Source of the DNA: a virus
IMG/VR virus record: IMGVR_UViG_3300023440_000021
Span: 1 to 27,079 of that record
DNA length: 27,079 nucleotides
Direction: 5' to 3' (one strand)
Shown: piece by piece, positions 14,448 through 21,161 of the stretch
Layout: every line of letters begins with the position of its first letter
Position numbering within the stretch: the first letter of the stretch is position 1
Program-made: the position numbers and the translations under genes
Notes under the pieces: generated by a model
What the model was told of the DNA's origin: nothing
The model's input: only the letters and a program-made list of their open reading frames with translations
The model's database searches: none

Positions 14448-15026
14448 CTAACCCAGAATCCGCAACTGCTCGACAAACGCCCGAACCGGCCCGCTGCTGC
14501 CGCCGAAATCATCCTCCGGGTTCTCCTGGCGCAGGTAGCCCTTGACCTCGATCAACTGGCCCTGCTGCGGGATATCCAGAAACTTCTCCGACTGCAGCCA
14601 CAGCTCCAGCCGTTCCGCCTCCTGGTCGCCACGCTGCAGCTGGAGCAAAAGGCGCTGCCCCAGCGTAACCGCCGAGACAACCTCCACTTCACCCTTGAGG
14701 ATGAATGCCGCGCGCGGGTCACTTTCGCGTTCTTCCCAGTGGTACACGGTGAACGAGGCATAGACGTTGTTGCGCTCATCCCAGAACTGGCTGAAAAAAC
14801 CTTTCAGAAAAATCGGCGTCTGCGGCCGCTGCATGACGTGCTCGACAAACGGCTCAAACCGCTCCGCCTTCCACATCCGGCAAAACGCCCTCACCGATCC
14901 ACAGCGCCGCCCCGAAACGTTGACCTGGAAATTGATGAATTCGGTGTTCGGGTTCTTTTTTCGTTCGATCGACTCGAGATCCACCCGGCCGAAAACGCTG
15001 CCCATGTTGAAATGCTTACCACTCAC
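14448..15026 (-). CDS. OB-fold-like, possible single-strand DNA-binding protein
   Basis: 192 residues. The beginning (MGSVFGRVDLESIERKKNPNTEFINFQVNV) and the later repeated pattern (IEVKGYLRQENPEDDFGG) look like two OB-type beta barrels. Acidic Gly-rich text near the C-terminus also fits SSB-type proteins. The position between early genes and the primase suits a replication accessory role. The family assignment is by pattern only. The start overlaps the upstream gene by ATGA (15023-15026). Confidence 0.55.
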   Translation of the reverse strand: MSGKHFNMGSVFGRVDLESIERKKNPNTEFINFQVNVSGRRCGSVRAFCRMWKAERFEPFVEHVMQRPQTPIFLKGFFSQFWDERNNVYASFTVYHWEERESDPRAAFILKGEVEVVSAVTLGQRLLLQLQRGDQEAERLELWLQSEKFLDIPQQGQLIEVKGYLRQENPEDDFGGSSGPVRAFVEQLRILG

Positions 15027-15238
15027 TGGTCGCCTCCCACCGGTTGCAGGTCATTTGCATAACAGTAAAACTCCTCCGGCTCGAAATCAGGTGTCTCCAG
15101 GGTTTCGACCAGGTAGATTTCGGGCTTTGGTTGCCGGACCACACCCAACACCATGCAGGCGGTCCCGGGGTCAATGAGGGCACCGGTCGGGGCCACAACC
15201 GGGCTGACCGTTTTGACCAGGTCGCCGGAGACCATCAT
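15023..15238 (-). CDS. Small hypothetical protein, beta-rich
   Basis: 71 residues from the ATG at 15238, which overlaps the upstream stop (GCATGATGG); the next codon is also ATG. Contains DPGTACMVLGVVRQPKPEIYLVETL and looks like a small beta barrel. No family is recognised. The longer frame to 15382 reads antisense-free sequence of another gene and lacks an SD. Confidence 0.6.
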   Translation of the reverse strand: MMVSGDLVKTVSPVVAPTGALIDPGTACMVLGVVRQPKPEIYLVETLETPDFEPEEFYCYANDLQPVGGDQ

Positions 15239-15783
15239 GCCGCCTGTGCCTTTAAGGCGGCGATGGTCTTGTTCAGATCCTCGGCTACAATCGCCGGAAG
15301 GTTGGCTGTGGGCTGAGATGCCGCAGGAAGATAGCTTTCGACTTCGGGCCAGAGGTCTTTCAGCTTTTTCAAGGTGGTGCAAGATTCAAGCATGGCCCTG
15401 ACTTGTCGTTTGAGGTCGTCTTTGTCTTTCTTCAGCCTGGCTTCCTTCTTTTGCAGCGTTTCGTACCGCTTGATAATCCCTTTGTCATCCACCTGCGTCC
15501 GGAGATTAAGCATGGAATACGGAATGCGCCGCTCCGTTGAAAGCGGGATCTGGCCAACCGTAAAGCGCGACTCACCAAACCGCACCCTGATGTGACCAGC
15601 CACGGGATAAAATCCATCTGGTGCGTTCTTGATGGCATCCTCATGCTTGCCAACCACTTTGTTGAGGACAACATCACCCAAAGCCCTCATTTCCTGTTTG
15701 AGGTTTTCCTCACGTTTTTTGAACGTGTCCTTGATAACCCCACTTAAAATCTGATCTTTCAATCTAACCGTCAGCCTCATCAT
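15235..15783 (-). CDS. Hypothetical phage protein, weakly Nmad5-like
   Basis: 182 residues with AAGGAG 4 nt before ATG 15783. The N-terminus (MRLTVRLKDQILSGVIKDTFKKREENL) followed by an ALPDG-like turn (NAPDGFYPV) recalls the phage Nmad5 family (nucleotide modification associated), but I cannot confirm this. Residues 105-145 are a Lys-rich coiled coil (LQKKEARLKKDKDDLKRQV). It lies in the replication block. Confidence 0.65.
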   Translation of the reverse strand: MMRLTVRLKDQILSGVIKDTFKKREENLKQEMRALGDVVLNKVVGKHEDAIKNAPDGFYPVAGHIRVRFGESRFTVGQIPLSTERRIPYSMLNLRTQVDDKGIIKRYETLQKKEARLKKDKDDLKRQVRAMLESCTTLKKLKDLWPEVESYLPAASQPTANLPAIVAEDLNKTIAALKAQAA

Positions 15784-15809
15784 GGTTCTCCTTTCGCCTC
15801 GTGTTGTCG

Positions 15810-16025
15810 TTATTCGATCCCCTTGGCCGGGCAGTTGGGGGCATGCCCTTCATCCCGGGGATAATGACAGTGCCGGCACTGCTGCCAGGATTCTTCATCG
15901 CTGTAGCCGAGTTCGTATGTCAGCGCATCGATCACGACCGCCAGCTGTCGCGCCTCCCTGGCTCCGCCAAGACCACACTCAACCCGGGCCAGGATTTCCC
16001 GGATGCTGGTTGCCGGCTGACTCAT
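15810..16025 (-). CDS. Small protein with C-terminal zinc motif
   Basis: 71 residues. The ATG at 16025 overlaps the upstream stop by ATGA, so it is preferred to the frame start at 16064. The C-terminus has CRHCHYPRDEGHAPNC, a plausible CCHC zinc site. No function assigned. Confidence 0.7.
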   Translation of the reverse strand: MSQPATSIREILARVECGLGGAREARQLAVVIDALTYELGYSDEESWQQCRHCHYPRDEGHAPNCPAKGIE

Positions 16026-16639
16026 GCTTGCACCTCCATCGCTTTCTCGATCAAAACCAGACATTGCGCCTCCACGCTGCGACGCTCCACTCGGGCCAGA
16101 TCCATGATCCGCTGCAACAGTTCTTTATCGCGCTCATCTTCAAACGGGAGAGCAATTGGGCGCCCCTGCACAACCTGTTTCTGTCCGGCTGCCGCCGGTG
16201 ATTTGTCCCGGGTCCTGGCGCCACTCCCCTTTTGACCGCCCGTCTTCCTTGGCGGCACCGGGCCACGTGGTTTAAACCTATCGAGGGACCCTGCCTTCTT
16301 GTGCTGGTAATAACAGCGGCCGCACAGTCCCCTGCCGATGATCTTCATCTCCCTGCCACAGTCGGCACAGGTGCGTTTCTTCGCCATTGATGTTTCCTCC
16401 CCGGTCGATTCCGATTCCTTGCGTTTTTTGGGCGCCGACCACCGCTTCCTTCTGGCGGCCAGCGTCTCCTCCCGGCTCGGCTCCTTTTCCATCCGCTCGC
16501 AGCCCCTGCAGGCCTCGAGGTTTTCGACCTGGTAGTGATCGCAGGTTGTGGGGCTGATTTGCGCCGAAAAACGCCGGCAGGCGATGGCATTCTGCTGCAG
16601 CCAGAGTTCCTGCTCCGACAACCCGGCCGCGGTGCTCAT
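16022..16639 (-). CDS. Zinc-finger protein with possible internal start
   Basis: 205 residues. The N-terminal part has four Cys (ACRR, TCDH, CRGC). Residues 90-115 form a zinc ribbon (CADCGREM...LCGRCYYQHK). The C-terminal 35 residues (DLARVERRSVEAQCLVLIEKAM) resemble a ribbon-helix-helix. Probably DNA- or RNA-binding. An in-frame ATG at 16387 (MAKKRTC) has GGGGAGG 8 nt upstream, so a shorter 121-residue product could be made. It overlaps the recombinase stop by ATGA. Confidence 0.7.
   Translation of the reverse strand: MSTAAGLSEQELWLQQNAIACRRFSAQISPTTCDHYQVENLEACRGCERMEKEPSREETLAARRKRWSAPKKRKESESTGEETSMAKKRTCADCGREMKIIGRGLCGRCYYQHKKAGSLDRFKPRGPVPPRKTGGQKGSGARTRDKSPAAAGQKQVVQGRPIALPFEDERDKELLQRIMDLARVERRSVEAQCLVLIEKAMEVQA
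16387..16400 (-). promoter_or_regulatory. Internal ribosome binding site in the zinc-finger gene
   Basis: Reverse strand GGGGAGG followed 8 nt later by ATG 16387 in frame, just before the zinc ribbon. Stronger than the signal at the gene's first ATG. Confidence 0.45.
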
Positions 16640-17247
16640 ATCGCCGCCACCTTCGCCATCTGCTCCTTGGTCGGAGCGGTATAAATCAGCGTCGCCGACA
16701 TACTCTTGTGACGCAGCTGCCGGTTGACCAGGCTCAGCTTGCGGTCCCTTTCCTCCGGGGCCAGGTGACGCACGTCATCCATCACCCGGCGGCCCTTGGT
16801 GTGGCGTAACCCGTGCGGCGTGATGCGCGGCACCCCGGCCTCGCGACACCACCTGTCGACCAGATCGTTCACCGCCCGGCGGGTCATCCGGCCGCCCCGG
16901 CGCGAAACGAACAACGGCGCGTCATCCGCCACATCCTCGCCCCAGGCGCGCTTGCGGCGCAGGTAGGTGGCCAGCACCTCCTGCAGCTCAACCGGGATAT
17001 CCAGAACGCCGGTGCCCCCCTTGCAGGCGATCCGCTCATCCACCACCAGCCGGGAACGCCCGGTTACGTCCCCGACGTCCAGCGCCAGCGCCTCCGAAAC
17101 CCTAAGCGCCAGCAGGCGCATCACCTTCAACAAGGCAAAATCCCGCTCGGCCTGCCGATCCTTGAGGCGTTTCAGATAACCGAACAATCGTTTCTCGTCC
17201 TTCTCGGTCAGGTAGTTTTCGCCGGCCCTGGTTCTGATGCTTTCCAT
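16636..17247 (-). CDS. Minimal tyrosine recombinase (catalytic domain only)
   Basis: 203 residues with all catalytic positions: Arg49 (LRVSEAL), Lys76 (CKGGTG), His145-x-x-Arg148 (HGLRHT), His180 (LRHKSMS) and Tyr189 (IYTAPT). The usual 90-100 residue N-terminal core-binding domain is absent. GAGGAGG lies 5 nt before ATG 17247, so this is a true start and not a truncation at the 5' end. It is the second tyrosine recombinase in the window, inside the early operon. It may act in resolution, inversion or regulation of the main integrase. Confidence 0.85.
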   Translation of the reverse strand: MESIRTRAGENYLTEKDEKRLFGYLKRLKDRQAERDFALLKVMRLLALRVSEALALDVGDVTGRSRLVVDERIACKGGTGVLDIPVELQEVLATYLRRKRAWGEDVADDAPLFVSRRGGRMTRRAVNDLVDRWCREAGVPRITPHGLRHTKGRRVMDDVRHLAPEERDRKLSLVNRQLRHKSMSATLIYTAPTKEQMAKVAAI

Positions 17248-17342
17248 GGCTGCCTCCTCTCATGGCCTCAAGGGGGATACGGGGCAGGCGGCTGAGGCGG
17301 TCCGCTTTTCGGGAGCGACCCTAGCCCCGCAATTCGGGATAT

Positions 17343-17489
17343 CTATCGGCCCGGGCTTACATCGGTAACCCAGGCCAGCCAGGCGCCGGATCGTGACAAC
17401 CGGTCCATCTCCAACTGGTCCTGGTAGTCAAAATGGCCGACAATCCCCAGCACGATCAGAATGACCAACAACAGCAAAAAACCACGCAT
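17343..17489 (-). CDS. 48-residue single-pass membrane protein
   Basis: Starts at ATG 17489 within TGATG, sharing the A of the upstream stop. The N-terminal segment RGFLLLLVILIVLGIVGHF is a membrane anchor, followed by a short polar tail rich in D, W and R. No family. Too short for normal gene callers, but coupled to its neighbour. Confidence 0.5.
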   Translation of the reverse strand: MRGFLLLLVILIVLGIVGHFDYQDQLEMDRLSRSGAWLAWVTDVSPGR

Positions 17490-17605
17490 CAGAAGTGCCT
17501 CCAGACCGTGACCCACAGGAAAGCCGCATATAAAAAGAGACAGAGAACCACGCCGACCAGCGCCAGCAGCTCATCTGTCTCCATGCCACGAAACCAACGT
17601 TTCAT
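17489..17605 (-). CDS. 38-residue single-pass membrane protein
   Basis: ATG 17605 has AGGAGG 5 nt upstream. The product MKRWFRGMETDEL is followed by a 20-residue membrane helix (LALVGVVLCLFLYAAFLWVT). It lies just after the terminator at 17632-17674 and is coupled to the next membrane protein. The two could be a small membrane pair of the early region. Confidence 0.55.
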   Translation of the reverse strand: MKRWFRGMETDELLALVGVVLCLFLYAAFLWVTVWRHF

Positions 17606-17631
17606 GCCAACCTCCTGATGATTCCTCCTGT

Positions 17632-17674
17632 AAAAAAACTCCCGGGGGCCAGGAGGAGGGGAAACCCCCGGGAG
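17632..17674 (-). terminator. Rho-independent terminator in the early operon
   Basis: 10-bp perfect stem CTCCCGGGGG / CCCCCGGGAG (17639-17648, 17665-17674) followed by seven T on the reverse strand. It would limit early transcription before the membrane pair, recombinase and replication genes unless antitermination acts. Confidence 0.8.
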
Positions 17675-17688
17675 AAACTCTCAACGGC

Positions 17689-17856
17689 TCAGCTCGTCTC
17701 CGACTCACGCCAACGGCGGTACGTGTCGCAAAATCTCCGGCAATGCTCGATCCCCTCCTCGCCGACACAACCCCGGCAAGGATTGCGCCGTGGGCGGCCG
17801 CCGCCCAGCGCCCACCAGAGGACCATCAGTAACAACGATAAGGCCAAGGCTTTCAC
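17689..17856 (-). CDS. 55-residue protein with N-terminal hydrophobic segment and Cys pairs
   Basis: GTG start at 17856 overlaps the upstream stop (GTGA). N-terminal KALALSLLLMVLWWALGG is a signal or anchor; the rest has CRGC and CRRFC, possibly a zinc or disulfide site. It is the last gene before the terminator. Confidence 0.5.
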   Translation of the reverse strand: MKALALSLLLMVLWWALGGGRPRRNPCRGCVGEEGIEHCRRFCDTYRRWRESETS

Positions 17857-18062
17857 TGAACGAACATCCAGCCGTCGTCGGAAAGGGACACATGCAACCC
17901 AGCCCTTGAGATGGCATCGGCCTCCATGATGACCTCCTTCTTGGTCACCCTTAAACTTGCTTGCTCTTTAAAGATTCCACCGGGCATATCTGCCCGTCCC
18001 TTGATGATGACAAGGATAATTTTCGCCTTTCTGGCCATCGCGCGGATTTCGTCGGGTTTCAT
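17853..18062 (-). CDS. Small hypothetical early protein
   Basis: 69 residues (MKPDEIRAMARKAKIILVII). The ATG shares its A with the upstream stop (TAATG, 18060-18064). No family is recognised; mixed alpha/beta composition. Confidence 0.6.
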   Translation of the reverse strand: MKPDEIRAMARKAKIILVIIKGRADMPGGIFKEQASLRVTKKEVIMEADAISRAGLHVSLSDDGWMFVQ

Positions 18063-18205
18063 TATTCTTCGCTCCTTTGGGTCGCCTTGATAGCATCGAT
18101 CTTGCGCCGCAATCTGAGCACCCCGGGGAAAAACACCTCACGCAGATAACGCTTGTCGGCCTCGTCCCACTGGTCGTAGGGCAACTGGCGAGCTTTGCGG
18201 GGCAT
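18062..18205 (-). CDS. 47-residue early protein
   Basis: ATG 18205 lies in TGATG with the stop of the CII-like gene; the stop lies in TAATG with the next start. Product is basic and helical (KRYLREVFFPGVLRLRRKID). It is held in place by overlaps on both sides, which supports it being real despite its size. Confidence 0.6.
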   Translation of the reverse strand: MPRKARQLPYDQWDEADKRYLREVFFPGVLRLRRKIDAIKATQRSEE

Positions 18206-18663
18206 CAACCCTCCTCCACCATCCGGGTCAAGGCCGCGAACTCGGCCATCGCCTCGTAGGCCTCCTTGACAATCTCTTGCCGCTCGTTGGGGGTCAGCTT
18301 GTCATCTTCCAGGGCCTTCGCCGCCACGGAGAAAACCTCGCTCGCCTCTTTTATTGTCCGGCAAAGCTGCTGGCTGATCTCGACAGTGTTGATGGTCCGC
18401 GGCACCGGCGGCAGGAACAAACCACCGAACTGCTGGGCCAGGTAGTGGATTGGGGCATAGGCATCACGGGCCGGAACGCCGGCCTTGAGGCTCTCTTCGA
18501 TGATCGCCTCGATCCGGTCGAGCGGATTGATCGCGCCGCTGTCAGTGAAGTCGGTCGCCGGCTCGCACCACTTGTGTACCAGGCTCGACGACCGGCCAAG
18601 CCGCTTGGCGACCCTGAGAGCATGTCCCGCTATCGATATTCGTAATGCCTGATGTGATTCCAT
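18205..18663 (-). CDS. Phage CII-type (CP76-like) regulator
   Basis: 152 residues from ATG 18663. ATGs at 18708, 18696 and 18675 are in frame but the first lies in a hairpin loop. The helix-turn-helix region (HALRVAKRLGRSSSLVHKWCEP) and the following INPLDRIEAIIEESL and PIHYLAQQFGGLF are typical of the phage regulatory protein CII (CP76) family. It would act as an early DNA-binding regulator of the lysis-lysogeny choice or of replication. Directly downstream of the Cro-like gene. Confidence 0.75.
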   Translation of the reverse strand: MESHQALRISIAGHALRVAKRLGRSSSLVHKWCEPATDFTDSGAINPLDRIEAIIEESLKAGVPARDAYAPIHYLAQQFGGLFLPPVPRTINTVEISQQLCRTIKEASEVFSVAAKALEDDKLTPNERQEIVKEAYEAMAEFAALTRMVEEG

Positions 18664-18692
18664 CTCTTGCCCCATTCCGTAATGGACGTGCG

Positions 18693-18721
18693 CCATGCGG
18701 TCAGCCATGCTGACCGCATGG
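18693..18721. promoter_or_regulatory. 12-bp perfect inverted repeat at the CII-like gene start
   Basis: CCATGCGGTCAG (18693-18704) and CTGACCGCATGG (18710-18721) with a 5-nt loop. In the leftward mRNA the loop carries the AUG at 18708. It could be an operator or a translation-controlling hairpin. Confidence 0.65.
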
Positions 18722-18723
18722 AA

Positions 18724-18939
18724 TCAGCAGCCGGTGCCCTCTTCCAGAACCAGCAGATCCTCCCGCTCCAGCCGCTCGAGGATCATCGACGATATCGCCC
18801 CGCCACCGCCCTGCCCACGACTGCCGGCGACCACCGCATAGAAAATACGGTGGCCGACTCCAAAGGCCCGGTAGCAGGCCGCCACGCTGCCGTATTTGGC
18901 GCGGCACCGTTCCCTGGTTGCTTCAGAATTGATTTTCAT
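18724..18939 (-). CDS. Cro-like helix-turn-helix protein
   Basis: 71 residues from ATG 18939 (AAGGAA 6 nt upstream). KYGSVAACYRAFGVGHRIFYAVVAG matches phage HTH proteins of the type GSVAAFARALGV. It is divergent to the gene at 19034 across an operator-like palindrome (18981-18996) and precedes the CII-like gene. A Cro role is inferred. Confidence 0.65.
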   Translation of the reverse strand: MKINSEATRERCRAKYGSVAACYRAFGVGHRIFYAVVAGSRGQGGGGAISSMILERLEREDLLVLEEGTGC

Positions 18940-18969
18940 TTGAAATTCCTTGCTGTTCCTTGGTATGTT
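18940..18969 (+). promoter_or_regulatory. Rightward promoter for the 19034 gene
   Basis: TTGAAA (18940-18945), 18-bp spacer, TATGTT (18964-18969). The operator-like palindrome lies just downstream. Confidence 0.4.
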
Positions 18970-18996
18970 CATGTGCACAGGTGAATTCAGATTCAC
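18967..18996. promoter_or_regulatory. Operator-like sites between divergent genes
   Basis: GTGAAT-TCAG-ATTCAC (18981-18996) is a perfect 6-bp inverted repeat. GTTCATGTG (18967-18975) recurs at 19978-19986 in the CI/leftward promoter region, so one repressor may bind both. Confidence 0.5.
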
Positions 18997-19033
18997 AACC
19001 GATCAACAAATCGCTATCAAGGAGGGCTCCGCC

Positions 19034-19279
19034 ATGGCTGACAACACCATCAACATCAATCTCAACAACATGCACCTGCTGGCCCCGGTTGTTGCCTCCA
19101 ATCTGGCTGGCGTCATCTTGTCCGAACTCGACAAAATCCCAGCAGAGAAAAGAACAGAAGACGCCAAAGCTAAAGCCATCAGCTCCGTTATGAAGCTCTG
19201 GAGCGAGATAACGCACCAGCTATATCAGTTGCCATCTGCGCCAATTGCTCGCCCGAAGGCTGGGGCCCAACAAGATTGA
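19034..19279 (+). CDS. Small hypothetical protein read against the early operon
   Basis: 81 residues. AAGGAGG lies 8 nt before ATG 19034. Begins MADNTININLNN, then a helical region (DAKAKAISSVMKLWSEI). The last 92 bp overlap the 3' end of the leftward gene 19188-19427 tail to tail. No family. The position opposite a Cro-like gene suggests a regulatory role (inference). Confidence 0.6.
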   Translation: MADNTININLNNMHLLAPVVASNLAGVILSELDKIPAEKRTEDAKAKAISSVMKLWSEITHQLYQLPSAPIARPKAGAQQD

Positions 19280-19427
19280 TGTTGACCGCGCCTGAGGTCT
19301 GCCCTTTCCCGCCACCCAGAACAAACTCAGCAAGAGGGCGGGACGTCTCGACTGCCTTCTCGACCGGCGTGCCGTGTGCGAGCACGAGCTTCAGGCATTC
19401 CAGGCGGATTTCGTTGTCACTGAGCAT
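19188..19427 (-). CDS. Small hypothetical early protein
   Basis: 79 residues from ATG 19427 with GGAGG 5 nt upstream; the sequence GGAGGCTCACATG is identical to that at the 19958 start. N-terminus LSDNEIRLECLKLVLAHGTPVEKAV is of a type common in small phage and plasmid proteins. The C-terminus (VNINLVG) is Gly/Ser-rich. Overlaps the opposite-strand gene 19034-19279. Confidence 0.65.
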   Translation of the reverse strand: MLSDNEIRLECLKLVLAHGTPVEKAVETSRPLAEFVLGGGKGQTSGAVNINLVGPQPSGEQLAQMATDIAGALSRSRAS

Positions 19428-19581
19428 GTGAGCCTCCATGTTTTTGCATTGCGGCGATGGCCCGGTTTAGGCAGCCGACGGCATCTTCCAGCGCCTCCCA
19501 TGCGGCCATGTCGACGCCCCGACACGCCATCGAGGCATGCCGAATAGATCTTCTGAGGTGTTGCAGCCGTTTGATTGTCAT
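19417..19581 (-). CDS. Small hypothetical early protein
   Basis: 54 residues from ATG 19581 (TTGGAG 5 nt upstream). Helical, with AWEALEDAVGCLNRAIAAMQKHG. Its 3' end overlaps the start of the next gene by 11 bp. Confidence 0.5.
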   Translation of the reverse strand: MTIKRLQHLRRSIRHASMACRGVDMAAWEALEDAVGCLNRAIAAMQKHGGSHAQ

Positions 19582-19606
19582 CAACACTCCAAGAGGGGGA
19601 TGAAAT

Positions 19607-19858
19607 ATGGCCATGCAATTCGAATATGAAATTCTCAACGTCGATGAACCTGATGATTCCTTTGGCTTCTTTACATCAGATGTTCAAATCGCCGGGATCA
19701 TTCCTGGTCAACAGTTGAGGCTGGATTCGAGTCGATACTCTGTAGAACGAGACTTCCGTCTGAAAGTAGTTCGCATCGAGTCCTGTATCCTTGCCCCAGA
19801 CGACGCGGTCGTGAAGGTTTCGTATCGGGTTTTTTGCGAGCGGGTAAAAATTCAATAA
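19607..19858 (+). CDS. Small beta-rich hypothetical protein, antisense to an early gene
   Basis: 83 residues. GAGGGGG lies 8-9 nt before ATG 19607. Sequence (FEYEILNVDEPDDSFGFFTSDVQI ... VVKVSYRVFCERVKI) looks like a folded beta protein. It overlaps 161 bp of the leftward gene 19698-19958, which also has a good RBS. At least one is probably real; both are reported. Confidence 0.5.
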   Translation: MAMQFEYEILNVDEPDDSFGFFTSDVQIAGIIPGQQLRLDSSRYSVERDFRLKVVRIESCILAPDDAVVKVSYRVFCERVKIQ

Positions 19859-19958
19859 TGTCGTACCCGGCGATTAGCAGGCGGTTGGCGATTGCACGGC
19901 CATGCCCCCGGACATCGACATAGATTCTAGGTATGTGGTCATTTATAGGGTCATCCAT
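19698..19958 (-). CDS. First gene of the leftward early operon, hypothetical
   Basis: 86 residues. GGGGAGG lies 5 nt before ATG 19958 and the promoter at 19991-20019 fires into it. The first 42 residues (IPRIYVDVRGHGRAIANRLLIAGYDIIEFLP) look like a genuine fold; the basic tail is less convincing. Antisense overlap with 19607-19858. Confidence 0.5.
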   Translation of the reverse strand: MDDPINDHIPRIYVDVRGHGRAIANRLLIAGYDIIEFLPARKKPDTKPSRPRRLGQGYRTRCELLSDGSLVLQSIDSNPASTVDQE

Positions 19959-19970
19959 GTGAGCCTCCCC

Positions 19971-19998
19971 TTGCTGGGTTCATGTGAGCAAAGATAAT
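19971..19998 (+). promoter_or_regulatory. Rightward promoter of the CI-type repressor
   Basis: TTGCTG (19971-19976), 16-bp spacer, GATAAT (19993-19998). Overlaps the leftward promoter, so the two compete for RNA polymerase. Confidence 0.45.
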
Positions 19999-20019
19999 TC
20001 ACAATGCGAACAGAGTCAA
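19991..20019 (-). promoter_or_regulatory. Leftward early promoter
   Basis: TTGACT (20014-20019), 17-bp spacer, TATCTT (19991-19996) on the reverse strand. Near-consensus. TTCAC-type half-sites and GTTCATGTG (19978-19986) overlap it, consistent with CI repression of the early operon. Confidence 0.65.
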
Positions 20020-20034
20020 CAAGAAAAGTTCACT

Positions 20035-20439
20035 ATGAGAGATGTTGAGTCCATCATAGCCAGAATGATCCAGGCGGCCGGGGCCAAAAACATGTCTCAA
20101 ATGCTTGAAATTTGTGGCTTATCTCGGAGTTCTGGGAGCACATGGAAAAGCAGGGGGTCTGTCCCCTCCGGAAGCATAGCTCGCGTTGCGAGCAAAACTG
20201 GGGTGTCTGCCGAATGGATTGCCACCGGCGAAGGTGAGATGTCGCAGCCGATCCAACCGCTCGACCGGGAGCTGTTGATCGAAGCGGCCACCATCATCCG
20301 CATGGCCGAAGACACCGCCGGGGTCAAGGTCCGGGCAGAAAAGCTCGGGGAACTGATCCTGGCGATCTACAACAAATACGCCGCCGGCGCCGAGGTGTCG
20401 CCGGTCGAAGTGATTCAACTTGTCAGGAAGGCAGCCTGA
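20035..20439 (+). CDS. CI-type phage repressor (no peptidase domain)
   Basis: 134 residues from ATG 20035; a GTG at 19984 would start inside the promoter. The N-terminal CI helix-turn-helix is clear: KNMSQMLEICGLSRSSGSTWKSRGSVPSG, then SIARVASKTGVSAEWIATGEG. The C-terminal 55 residues are helical and fit a dimerisation domain. There is no S24 peptidase Ser/Lys, so induction is probably not by RecA-driven self-cleavage; the antirepressor-type ORF6N protein could fill that role (inference). Confidence 0.8.
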   Translation: MRDVESIIARMIQAAGAKNMSQMLEICGLSRSSGSTWKSRGSVPSGSIARVASKTGVSAEWIATGEGEMSQPIQPLDRELLIEAATIIRMAEDTAGVKVRAEKLGELILAIYNKYAAGAEVSPVEVIQLVRKAA

Positions 20440-20463
20440 CGACTAACAAATGGAGGGGGGGAA

Positions 20464-21087
20464 ATGAGCAGACTTGTGTTTTGGGCCGTTGCGCCTCTGC
20501 TTTTTCTTCTGCAGGCCTGCGGGGGAAGCGGATCTGGCAGCGACTCGCAAACCACAACGGCAGCAACGGCGCCAACCGCTGTGGCTCCACTCAACTTCGC
20601 AGTCGAAACCGGCACAGACATCATCCTCGACGCCTCGGCCAGCAGCGACCCGAACGGTGAGCAACTCAGCTTCTTCTGGGAGATCAAAACCAGATCTGGT
20701 CTGATTAATGTGCCGATATCGGACCCAACGGCCCCGACGCTGATTTTCAACCCGGTGACCGACGGATCGTGGCTGGTTACGGTGACAGTAACCAACGAAT
20801 CCGGAGAGTCGCAGACGATTGGAGGCACTGTCGGCTGCTATACGCCAAGCGGTCCAACGAGACAGGTGTTGCTGTTCAACACAGCCGATGAAATGTTCGG
20901 CTGGCTTATCGATGAACCAATCAGCCTGGCCGAAGAACATATTCGCAACGGCTATCCTGAACTGCTCGACGGCTGGTTGGCTGGGGACATCATTGCTTCG
21001 GAATTATCCGTTCCGGAGATCTTCATCTATAGGCCTGAACTGTACGAGGTCGTCAACTGGGTGCCACAACTCCGCATGGCACCCTGA
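20464..21087 (+). CDS. Lysogeny-expressed lipoprotein with PKD-like domain
   Basis: 207 residues. GGAGGGGGG precedes the ATG. Signal peptide with lipobox LLQAC (Cys19) and a Gly/Ser linker. Residues 45-115 are PKD-like (DIILDASASSDPNGEQLSFFWEI ... GSWLVTVTVTNESGES). The C-terminal 90 residues are unassigned and contain acidic helices. It would be an outer-membrane lipoprotein. It lies 25 bp after CI in the same direction, so it is likely made in lysogens, where such proteins often alter the surface or block superinfection. Confidence 0.8.
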   Translation: MSRLVFWAVAPLLFLLQACGGSGSGSDSQTTTAATAPTAVAPLNFAVETGTDIILDASASSDPNGEQLSFFWEIKTRSGLINVPISDPTAPTLIFNPVTDGSWLVTVTVTNESGESQTIGGTVGCYTPSGPTRQVLLFNTADEMFGWLIDEPISLAEEHIRNGYPELLDGWLAGDIIASELSVPEIFIYRPELYEVVNWVPQLRMAP

Positions 21088-21161
21088 ATGCGTCGCCGTT
21101 TTGCTCTCCGCCATTTTGTGCTATGGTTTCAGCAGGCACGTCAGAACAGGGGGACTTTTTC

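Noticed and set aside
17705-17917. 70-residue leftward frame overlapping the 55-residue gene
   Set aside because: The alternative frame starting at GTG 17856 has start-stop coupling and a plausible membrane segment; this one lacks an SD.
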